From positions 20,956,001 through 21,020,000 of the forward strand of contig OZ316896.1 in assembly GCA_973895155.1 (NCBI GenBank): a stretch of DNA of 64,000 bases, in the 5' to 3' direction. The translations under genes were made by a program, and so were the position numbers. This DNA is from Marsupella aquatica (lineage: Eukaryota > Marchantiophyta). Positions 22,828-31,640 of the stretch are shown here, in pieces. Numbering within the stretch: position 1 is the first letter of the stretch; each line of letters opens with the position of its first letter. Under the pieces are notes generated by a model, which ran no database searches, was not told the DNA's origin, and saw nothing but the letters and a program-made list of their open reading frames with translations.

Positions 22828-23357
22828 GGACAGGGATCATCTCTATCCAAATGGTGGACATGGATCATCTCTATCCAAAAGCCGGACAGGGATCATCCCC
22901 ATCCAAACGGTGGACAGAGATCATCCCTATCCAAACGGTGGACAGGGATCATCCCTATCCAAAATCCGGACAGGGATCATCCCCATCCAAATGGTGGACA
23001 GGGATCATCCCTATCCAAAATCCGGACAGGGATCATCTCCATCCAAACGGTGGACAGGGATCATCCCTATCCAAAATTTGAACAAGGATCATCCCCATCC
23101 AAACGGTGGACAGACATCATTCTTATCCAAAAGCTGGACAGGGATCATCGCCATCCAAACAGTGGACAGGGATCATCTCTATCCAAACGGTGGACAAACA
23201 TCATTCTTATCCAAAAGCTGGACAGGGATCATCCCCATCCAAACGGTGAACAGGGATCATCTCTATCCAAACGGTGGACAACCATCATTCTTATCCAAAC
23301 AGCACATAGGGATGATCCCTATCAAAACAACTAACAGGGATGACCCTTGTACGGACA
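22828..23357. repeat. 28-bp palindromic tandem array (about 19 units)
   Basis: Each unit is a near-palindrome GGACAGGGATCATCCCYRTCC plus a 7-bp linker such as AAACGGT or AAAAGCC, giving a 28-bp period. Because 28 is not a multiple of three, all plus frames stay open for long stretches and produce false proteins. It lies between the two methyltransferase genes. The linkers come in a few recurring forms and are not unique, unlike CRISPR spacers. Confidence 0.9.
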
Positions 23358-24110
23358 ATTAACCTCTACACACTAATTTAATGTTTGACCAAAGAAAGGT
23401 TCGATTGAGATGATCCCAATCGTGAGTTGGGCTGGATACCCCAACCTTAAGTAACTTAGATATACAATTCCTAAATTTGATACACGGTTACCTGTAATGG
23501 AAATAATTCTCAGTAAGCTGGTAAACTAAATGCTTCAGGGGTGTGGAAGAAATTAAAACTAGATGTTCTGTCTAGAAAACAAGAGTGGCTCAATGGGGCT
23601 CCGTAATGAACAGACCTGGTTGAGAGACTGAATGAAAATCTAGAAATGAAAATACCAAATGAGGACCAGCCGGAGCAGCCCAAGTATCTTATACCATTTG
23701 TTCAAGATCGCTCTTACGAATAAGGCGATGCGTGATCAGCCTTAAGCAGTGGCGGAGTTTAGGGTCGAGTGGATTAGGTCACCCACGCCACACAACCAAG
23801 TCGGGCGGCACAATTTACACAGCCTTGCATTTAGGGTTTGCCTTGCACGGCTGTCTTGCCCCGCCTCGCAGCTCGGCCTCCCACGTGTTGAGTCGGCCTT
23901 GCCTCGCCTTGGTGGGGGGGTAAAGGAGGCAAGAGGTCCCACTTGGGCCTCATTCTTCTTCCCTCCTCTTCTTCGCTCCTCCGCTCCTGTGCCTCCGCTC
24001 CTCCGCTCTTCGCTCCTCCGCTCCCCCGCCTCATTCGCTTCCAGTCTCCCTAGGCCCCACTCCACCTCCGCCTTCACACTAGAGTTTTTGCCCTAGCCGC
24101 CACGTTAATT
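23358..24110. other. Spacer with a GC-rich, CT-biased segment
   Basis: 23742-24080 is much more GC-rich than the rest of the element and contains runs of CTCCGCTC; the open frames on both strands there are compositional. It starts with CAGTGGCGGAG, reminiscent of plant hAT ends, but no matching 3' end or 8-bp duplication was found. Promoter sequences for the downstream gene may lie near its right edge. Confidence 0.45.
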
Positions 24111-24336
24111 GCCCTAGATCTAACGCTCTGTGATCCTCCATGTGTCCATACGGCCACGTGTCACAAGATGGATCCATCTAGACCTATTCATGTGTCTTTG
24201 GTCGTTGAGCCAACAGAGGAGATAGACCTCTCCTCCATTGAGGATGTGGTAGACACGGCCCTCAAGGATTCCAGAGCCTTCCAATTGCTCAATCCAAGTG
24301 AGTATCTCGGTAACAAGTTGAATATTTGTGCAGTGG

Positions 24337-24612
24337 ACAGAGATCATCTCTGTCCAATTGGACAAAGATGATCCCTGTCCAAGTGTCCAAGTAGAAGATA
24401 GTGATCTTTATTACGAAATTGGACAGAGATCATCTCTATCCAAGTAGAGGATAGAGATCATCCCTGTCCAATTCCTAATAAAGATTGTCAGTATCCTTTG
24501 ATCAAACAAAGATTATCTTTGTTAGGAATTGGACAGAGATCATCTTTATCCAAGTAGAGGATAGAGATCATCCCTGTCCAATTGGATAGGGATCATCTCT
24601 GTCCAAACTGTG
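24337..24612. repeat. Palindromic repeats in intron 1 of the second methyltransferase gene
   Basis: Units of GGACAGAGATCATCTCTGTCC type alternate with GATAGAGATCATCCCTGTCC forms. Same family as 22828-23357 but irregularly spaced. Confidence 0.8.
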
Positions 24613-26279
24613 AGAGAACCTCATCTTTGCCGATTACAAATTAAGATTTTCCAAACTAATATGCATGGATGGGACTATTGCAGGGAGCGATCTAAATGGA
24701 TTGAAACCAGCAATTTCAGAATCAGATTGCTCCAAGGGAGTCTTGTTGGAGCAGAGAAAACCAGATTTTCGTTGGGGCCTTGAGTTCTCTAGAGTTGATT
24801 TTGATTTCCTTAGCACGTCATAGAGACGGGATCCCATTTTGTGCATAAAGGTCAGAACATAAGATCAAGAGACTCTTGTACTCAGACCTGTAGTCTTCAT
24901 TGGAATTGAAGGAAGAGGGTTTGTTTCCGTCATTCTTGAGCTCCATGAAAGGATACGATGGGTTAAGCTACATCTACCATCAAAGGCGTATTCTTTAGAG
25001 TTCAATGTTGAGTGGTCTGCTGCTGGAGAACTTGGCGTGATGGCAATGGGCTTTTTCCCTAAGTTGTATTCAACTCAAAAGGTGATTGCTGGAGTGAAGG
25101 GGATTCTTCTACTTGACATCATGTATGGGTTTCAATATGTGAAGCTGAATATCCATAAACACCAAGGGAATTATACATTTCTGGTGACATGGATTTTAAA
25201 TAATTTGCTCGACAAGGCAGGATTCCTATCTTCCGAATCAAGTGTTTGCCTTGACAAGCAAATTGCATTTGCAGAGGAGTTTGCGATGGATAATGCAAAA
25301 AAGTGGGTAGAATCATTACCCAAGCCTACAAATGTTGCACCAGTAGCAGTGAACGAGCTTCCAATAGTTGTTAACAAAGAAGTTCCCAAACCTAGAAAAA
25401 TATCTTAGGAGACAATAATGACTGCAGGAACAACGGCTGGGACAAGCACCAAACAAGTGGTAGGGAAGCGAAGACTAAGAGAGAGGAAGGGTCGCGAGAA
25501 AATTGAGACATTGCCGAAGGAACCCGAGAAGAAGCCAATAGCGAAGAAACAGAAAACTGACAAGTCTCTTTTGTGGTCAACCCCTACAGACGTACAGGTG
25601 CTTCCAGAAGATGAGGGAGACAAACTTGATGCCCCTGAGGAGAAGAAGGTCTTAGAAGGAAATGATGTTCTCCAGAGAATAGAGCAGTACTATACTTTTG
25701 GGATAAATGAACTGTTTTCTATTCCAGTGGAGAAAATTGTGCCTGCACCTGCAAGATTATGTTACATGATGCTTAGTAGTACCCATGTGAAGCACATAGC
25801 CGAATCCATGGTCAAAAACCCTGGACATGAACCTCACGTCGCAGACCTGCTTCCTTATAGTCCGAAGCTTAGAAAGTTGCTCCATTTTGACAGCACGGAG
25901 AACGACCGCAAAGACTTTCTTGCAGGAGTTAAGAAAGGCGAGATTGGTTTCTTTGCCATCAGTGGGCAACATTCGGCTAGGGCGGCCAAGTGGGTTCTTG
26001 AATGGGCCAAAACTGATGCCAAGCTCACAGTGTTGGCAAAAAAGTTAAAATACAGGAAGTCTAGATTATTGTCAGACCTTACACCATCGGCTATATTGGT
26101 TGAGCACTCAATGAGATCAAATGCCATCAATTCAACGATGGTGTTTCAATCGTGCTTCAAAGATACAATTGTTCATGCAAGGAAACAATTCCTTGAATGC
26201 GGAGGACCAAGAAAGCCAAAGCACGGGGACAACAAGTCAAACGCCCAAGAGAATAAAAAATTTCAGGTGAGAAACATTT

Positions 26280-26640
26280 TTCTTGTTTGGACAAAGATGG
26301 TCTCTATCCAAGAGTGTGACCGTCCGTTAGATTGATTTTAGTTCAATATATTTCTGGTTATAACTTGGATGGAGATGGTCTTTGTCCAAGAGTGTGATTG
26401 TCCATTCTAGAGATTTCTCTTCCTTCTACTTTTGGTTATGACTTGGATGGAGATGATCTCTGTCCAAGAGTGTGATCGTCCATTCCAGAGATTTCTCTTC
26501 CTTTTACTTTTGGTTATGACTTGGATGGAGATGATCTCTATCCAAGAGTGTGATCGTCCATTCCAGAGATTTCTATTTCTTTTACTGTTGGTTATGACTT
26601 GGATGGAGATGGTCTTTGTCCAACAAGCAAGTGATAGTTT
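26280..26640. repeat. Four tandem units of about 90 bp in the second gene's central intron
   Basis: Each unit contains GGATGGAGATGRTCTYTGTCC, a variant of the same palindrome, followed by AAGAGTGTGAYCGTCCATTC and a pyrimidine-rich tract. The long antiparallel frames here are repeat artefacts. Confidence 0.8.
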
Positions 26641-28333
26641 GTTGTCAAATCTCATTGATTGTAGATAACTCATTTTCCCCTAATTTTGACTGTAGGATTA
26701 TTTGGCATTGGCAAGGATGACCATGGGGAGAAAAGACTTGAAAAATTTATATTGGTTGCTCTTTGCCGAGAATGATCTTTTCGAGGTCTGGCGGTTAGTA
26801 TGCCAGATGTGGATTGATGGACATCTTCCTGATGGAGCTGGTACACAAGGAAACAAAATGTCTGAAAAGGGTATAACGGTCGCAATGTTTTGTTGTTTTG
26901 ATGGTGAAATCTCAAGTAGAGATTTGACCAGAATTTTGAACAAGGTGAAGTCAGGTCAGGTTTTATTGAAGAAGGATCCAACAAATAAGTCAGATGTTCC
27001 AGCAATGGAGGACTTTGCAAAGGAGATGAAGATATTGATCAAACTGAAGTCTCTTATTGGAGATTACTACTGCAAGAAGGATCCAAAAAACTTCCTAGCA
27101 GATAGTGATTGGGTTAAAGTAATTGAGGTCCTCCCATTGTTAGATGCCGAGTCGGAGTTGAACAGGTGCCGAAGAGCGGCTGGTGAAGTATGGTTGACAA
27201 ATTTATTGAAGTCTAATGATACAAAGGAGAGTGAGATATTTCCAATGACATTGGTGATGCGTCTAGATGATATTTACTGTCAGAAGTTTGGCGGTGGGAC
27301 AAGTTCTCGGACCCAACCATGGGTCACATTTTTTAGTAATAACCTAATGAAGACAGTGGATCCGGAGTCGTTCGAAGAACAATCTCCAGCATGCCCTCTT
27401 GCAATTGTTGATTTCAGCCGACTTCAACAGAAGGAGTGGACCGAAGCAGAGATTTTGGTACTCTTCCAATACATAGTAGAGCTACCACGGAATCTCACCA
27501 TTGTTGTGATGATAACTGTCCATCCGGATTACCCTTGTATTGAATGTCCTAAGCGCTCTTCATAAATTAGGACATTCAAAAACTCTCACTATTCACATTG
27601 AGTATGGGAGTTATTACCGAGATGATCAACCTCACCCTCACAACTCATGTTGGAAGGGAGGAATAGAAGAAGTTATCTTTGTGGGAATTTCTTGCGAAGA
27701 GAACGTCAGCTGGGATGAAGTGTTCAAGCCCAACCAGATGAAGCCAAAATGGGTGTACGGTGACAAGGATACTGATTTCATGGTTGAGAAGGTCAAGGGA
27801 AAGGGAAAGGCAAAGGACGCGGACGAGGAGTCATTACATGTAGATCTAAGAAATATGATGACCCCAGAAGAGGCGGAAATACTTCTGCACATGGCACCTC
27901 GATTTGAGACGGTCGGCACTCGGGGTGGGTGGGTGAATCCTCACGCCAAACCCACACGGATGATCCAAAAGATCATCCAAACACTGTCCGAGCCGGGGGA
28001 TTTGATTCTTGACTTTTTCTCTAGCGGTCAAGTGATGAAGGCATCCCTTTTTTCTCAACGTGAATGTTTTGTTTATTGTGACTCTCAACATGAGTTCCTT
28101 TGTGAGAAGGTTCCCACCATCAAAGATCGTTATGATCGCTATGTCGGTGGAAGTTCTAGAAATTGGGAACCCTCTTCTACCGCTGTTGCTATTGACGATG
28201 AATCAGATGGTGATCAAGAAGATGGAGCTGACCAACCAGTCAAAGACGATGGGCCATCGGAGGGGGCATACGTGAAGAATTTGGATGACCGAGTTGGCGA
28301 GGGTGAAAATATTGACCTTGTGGAAGACGATCT

Positions 28334-28696
28334 ATGATTGTTGGAGCTGCACCTTGCAGTTCACCAATTACAGATGTTGCCCCCATGGGCCCCAACGAGG
28401 GCCAGTATGATGATAACTTGGATAGAGATGGTCTCCATCCACAATTGCTTGGACAAGAGATGGAAGTTGATACGTTTGAAAAACTGTCTTCAAACAACCT
28501 TCTCAATCAAGGTGCGGAGAGGCATGGTGAGTCCAATGAACTCGACAAATTGGGATTGAGACCACAGCCCATCCAAATAGTTGACATTCTCATGAATGAA
28601 GCAAGTGCATCCACGACTGCTAACAACCAGGCAGGTGCTTCAATTTTTCCCGATACACTCTTTTCCGCTTCTGATGACAAATTGGTGTTTGTTTGA
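28334..28696 (+). CDS. Acidic hypothetical frame overlapping the methyltransferase stop
   Basis: 120 codons overlapping the previous stop by ATGA. Rich in Asp, Glu, Asn and Gln with no recognised domain. It contains one palindromic repeat unit read as protein (DNLDRDGLHPQLL). It may be the displaced C-terminal tail of the methyltransferase after a frameshift rather than a separate gene. Confidence 0.3.
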   Translation: MIVGAAPCSSPITDVAPMGPNEGQYDDNLDRDGLHPQLLGQEMEVDTFEKLSSNNLLNQGAERHGESNELDKLGLRPQPIQIVDILMNEASASTTANNQAGASIFPDTLFSASDDKLVFV

Positions 28697-29043
28697 TCAC
28701 AATCAAGAAGTCCCGTTATCCTTCCACTCCAAAAAAGAAAGGGAAGACAGTAGGATCAACTGGATATAAGTCACTTGAATATGATTGTCGATGTTACGTG
28801 TGGAAAAGTGGACCCGATGTAGGAACTGAAGTTGCGTTGGATGCTGCTCAATCAATTTTGAACAATGACTCGTACAAAAAGCACAAGAAAGATCCAACTT
28901 ATAGAAGTGGAGAATTGGGATTGATAACTCCGGTTTGGTCTGCACCTTATTGGATAGAGGAGAGTACCTCCAATGTCAATTATGAGATCCAACAAGAGCT
29001 CGGTGATGATATCTTGATTGATGAATATGGATCTCATTGTTAG
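28693..29043 (+). CDS. Hypothetical basic protein of the element
   Basis: 116 codons, first residues ITIKKSRYPSTPKKKG, then GYKSLEYDCRCYVWKSGP. Not recognised. The basic N-terminus could be nuclear-targeting or DNA-binding. It has no ATG start, so it is probably an exon or part of a frameshifted gene. The TAG at its end is again explicable as CAG. It could belong to the phosphatase gene downstream, separated by an intron with one palindromic unit (29185-29210). Confidence 0.35.
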   Translation: MITIKKSRYPSTPKKKGKTVGSTGYKSLEYDCRCYVWKSGPDVGTEVALDAAQSILNNDSYKKHKKDPTYRSGELGLITPVWSAPYWIEESTSNVNYEIQQELGDDILIDEYGSHC

Positions 29044-29256
29044 CCAAGGTCTAGATTGAGCCATGTGACCTTATCAATTTGATATAATATAGTCTGTATA
29101 ATTATACTTCAAGTTTAACAATTAGAGCATCAGTATCCATCTCCTCTTTACAGTTTCTCAATGAATACGGTCAATATGCAAGATTGACAGAGATGATCTC
29201 TATCCAAACTTCAAATGTGGTTTTTTCTCTAAGATTGGTATTTGTTGCACTTGCAG

Positions 29257-30293
29257 AACCAAGACCTTGTTCCATCAAGCGCAAATTGCTGATTTTGGAT
29301 CTTAACAAAATACTTTGGGATTCAGTTGAATTCCAAAGCAAGGGCAAATCCAGAAATGTTGTGACCCCAAGTGGAGTGCATTGGGATAGAAAATATGGAA
29401 TGAGTCGCATGTATACAGAAAGGCCAGGGCTCCATGAGTTTCTAAAGTTGGTTTTTGACCGATTTGACGTTGCAATTTGGACATGTGCTGGGGTACAACA
29501 AATAGTGAAAATGTTGAACATGATGTTCACTGCTGAGGAGAGATTGAAACTTAAGTTTGTATTCACACAGGTGGAAGCCTTTGACACAGGCATTCAAAGG
29601 CGTGACATTACAAATGGAAAGGCAAATCTGCTACTGAAGGATTTTCGGATGGTATGGAGTGGATTTGAAAATCTATATGATGAAACCAACACCCTCCTTG
29701 TGGATGACTCCCCCCTTAAGGCATTTGCCAACCCAAGCATGACCGGACTATTTCCAGTGCCGCACACGCATGCCAATCGTGGAGATAATTTTCTTCTTAC
29801 AATTCTTTGGCCTTGTCTTGAGAAACTATCACATGCAAGTGACATTAGATGTTATCTTCTTCTTAACTCTCCACTGTGGTCTCTATTGCACATAAAGAGC
29901 GACAAGGTAAAAAATGAAATTACTTATGATCAACTTAGTAAGAGATGCGCAACAAAAATTTAGAAGTCACAGTTTACGCATAGTGTGTTGGACCTCAATA
30001 GCAATGAGATTCCTTGGAACGTGAAGCATCATATATGTAGTTTACGTCCTGAGGTAGAACTTGACAATGCACTTGTCACCTCACTTGCTAAAGCATTTGT
30101 AGGACGGGACTATTCAGGTCCGTATAGAGAAAATCCTAGACACTTTTTGTGGGAGATTATAGCCATTAGGAACAACACCACCAACTTTCAGCTCCCTGAA
30201 GATAAAGGGACTTGCAACCGTGACACTAGGGTAGATAGTAAAGGAGACAGGGGCACGTGCTCAAATACACATTGTAATGAGCACTTTGTTTAG
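29257..30293 (+). pseudogene. FCP1/NIF-like phosphatase-fold protein, catalytic Asp altered
   Basis: Haloacid-dehalogenase fold of the RNA polymerase II CTD phosphatase type. An exon starts after TTGCACTTGCAG (29256). Motif 1 reads LLILDLNKILWD where active members have DLDxTL: the nucleophile Asp is kept, the acid/base Asp is Asn. Then come YTERPGLHEFLKLVFDRFDVAIWTCAG and, later, NTLLVDDSPLKAFANPS, the usual C-terminal Asp-Asp motif. An in-frame TAG (29961-29963) interrupts the frame, which continues to 30293 with a hydrophilic tail. It is the last gene before the right TIR. A dead phosphatase could act as a binding module; loss of function by decay is equally possible. Confidence 0.65.
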
Positions 30294-30652
30294 AGATCTG
30301 ACTCATGTTAAGCCCCTTAGATAGAAGAAATACATTGTAAATTTGGAGATAACTGTATATTATTTTATAATCTATATGGAGTTATGTCATTTTGTTCACA
30401 CATATTCAAGGGCTTCTTTGTGCTGAAATGTTTTTATAAGTATGATCTCTATCCTACTATTCTTTGTGAATTAATAAATAATGATCTCTATTATATTATT
30501 CTTTGTGAATCAATAAATGATATAATATGTATTATTTATTAATATAATAGTAATATGATTTGGCCTATAAAGTGTACATTTAGAGACCAAAAAGTGTACA
30601 TTTGGGGACATGAAAGTGTACATTTCAAGATTGATTTGTGAACAAAAAAAAA
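30294..30652. repeat. Right subterminal region of the large element
   Basis: AT-rich. It holds a direct repeat (ATGATCTCTAT...ATTATTCTTTGTGAAT, twice near 30440-30520) and three GTGTACATTT units at 30572-30625 like those at the left end. No gene. Confidence 0.65.
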
Positions 30653-30676
30653 TACACTTTTAATGAATAGGCTGAT
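30653..30676 (-). repeat. Right terminal inverted repeat of the large element
   Basis: Inverted partner of 6966-6989; followed at once by AAAG (30677-30680). Confidence 0.88.
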
Positions 30677-30680
30677 AAAG

Positions 30681-31640
30681 TATAAGTTACAGATGTTTGT
30701 TGAGATCCCTGGTCTACAAAATGACGTAAACTTAGCCTGCAGGATAAAGACAGGTGTTGTAATTTAACAGTTAGTACTTTCAAAACTTGCTGGATGCATG
30801 TAAGCTCTTAGAACATGGATACAACCTTTGGCGATGATAATGACAATCCAAGAGGATTTGACTACATCGATACTACCTATCGCTGTTCAAAATTGTCCAG
30901 CTTCAAAGCTTTTGCTTCAAGCGCAATCACTAATGTATATTACTTATCCCTAGATTCCTCCACTATCATCGTCGGTCCCATCAAGTCCATCAAAAAGGTG
31001 AAGAACTGTTTCGTTTAAGTACACATGATCCTAAAGTAATCCTGGTGGTCCTTAAAGTAAAGAGCTCCCACCAAAGCAGTGGGAGGTGCCTTTAATAGCC
31101 ACCTCAAGCCTGATTGAGCATACAATTCTTCTCTCATGCTCATTAGTCGCTACCTGCGAATCTAGCTGATGAAAGAGCTTTTATGCTGTAGCATTCTGAT
31201 GCGTTGGGAATGGACATGTAATCCTGATAAGAGACCTACTGTAGACGATTAGAGCTCACATCTTCACGAATAGATTGAAGTTTTGGATTAGTTTTGGGGC
31301 GTTCCATCTTTGAATGCCTCCACCTTGCAAAAGCAGTGAACTTCTCTTAAAGACCCATGAAAAAAACCTGGTTACACCACATTTCACCATTTTAGTACGT
31401 ACATTTTCCAAAAATTGTGGAGCAAAGTCTCACTGTAGAGGAGAGTAATTTGAAAAAGGAAGAAGACATGGACATTTATCCTTTTTCTGGCCAGTGGTGG
31501 TATAAACATGTTCTCGTAAACAAGGAGGCCCAACCTAAAACTCTGTCAAATTGAAAGAAACTGGACCCAAATGACTTTGGCTGCTGTTTTCCTCCTCTTA
31601 CACTGTCTGATATAGTGAGGTTTAACTCATACCATCGCAG
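30681..31640 (-). pseudogene. DUF2854 gene remnant, middle exons (right of the large element)
   Basis: Collinear with 51489-52250. Counterparts of the GGGIQRRNAPKLQ exon (near 31260-31320) and the DKKYTLVLVFEA exon (near 30905-30985) are recognisable but mutated. Similarity fades at about 31640, before the positions of exons 1-5, so this is a 3' fragment. Confidence 0.7.

Larger units (their letters stand above)
24168..28337 (+). pseudogene. Second ParB-methyltransferase paralog, catalytic motifs lost
   Basis: Start at 24168 (MDPSRPIHVSLV). The first intron (about 24305-24680) is filled with palindromic repeats. Coding resumes through 24860-26266 with a TAG at 25406 (most simply CAG). The ParB-like region has FFAISGQHSARAAKWVLEW near 25955-26000, equivalent to GGNHSACAKA in the first gene. 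A second repeat-filled intron spans 26267-26697. The methyltransferase half continues from 26698; a one-base shift at about 27540 joins it to 27540-28337. Where the first gene has VDIPYG this one reads VDFSRL, and motif I is DFFSSGQ instead of a GxG form, though the surrounding KPTRMI ... PGDLILD is preserved. It is therefore a predicted inactive partner or a decayed copy. The acidic C-terminus resembles that of the first gene. Confidence 0.72.
6966..30676. mobile_element. 23.7-kb DNA transposon with cargo methyltransferases
   Basis: Bounded by inverted repeats of 24 bp (22 matches) starting ATCARCCTATTCATT, with a 4-bp direct duplication AAAG outside each end. The paralogous locus at 51485-51488 is the empty site. 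Minus-strand genes in the left half: two proteins with a DUF7869-like core (7639-14178, interrupted, and 15230-18620). Plus-strand genes in the right half: two ParB-methyltransferase fusions (19406-22473 and 24168-28337), a small basic protein frame (28693-29043) and a FCP1-like phosphatase (29257-30293). The DUF7869 genes are the best candidates for the mobilising enzyme, because their three conserved Asp-containing motifs resemble a DDE/RNase-H core. Most genes carry stops or frameshifts, so this copy is decaying. I cannot assign it to a named superfamily. Confidence 0.85.

Noticed and set aside
22828-23357. CRISPR-like array of palindromic repeats with spacers
   Set aside because: The linkers are 7 bp and recur in a few forms, units drift gradually, and the context is a eukaryotic transposon without cas genes.
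22716-23362. Long overlapping proteins rich in GSSLSK/DRDHPYP motifs
   Set aside because: All plus frames are open only because the 28-bp repeat lacks stops; they are repeat artefacts.
23742-24100. hAT transposon starting CAGTGGCGGAG, and long proteins on both strands
   Set aside because: No inverted 3' end or 8-bp duplication was found; the frames reflect GC-rich, CT-biased composition.
7639-30293. Alternative genetic code or programmed readthrough of TAG/TGA in the element
   Set aside because: Frameshifts and a transposon-disrupted exon in the same element show ordinary decay, the genuine gene ends also use TAG, and nearby host genes use the normal code.
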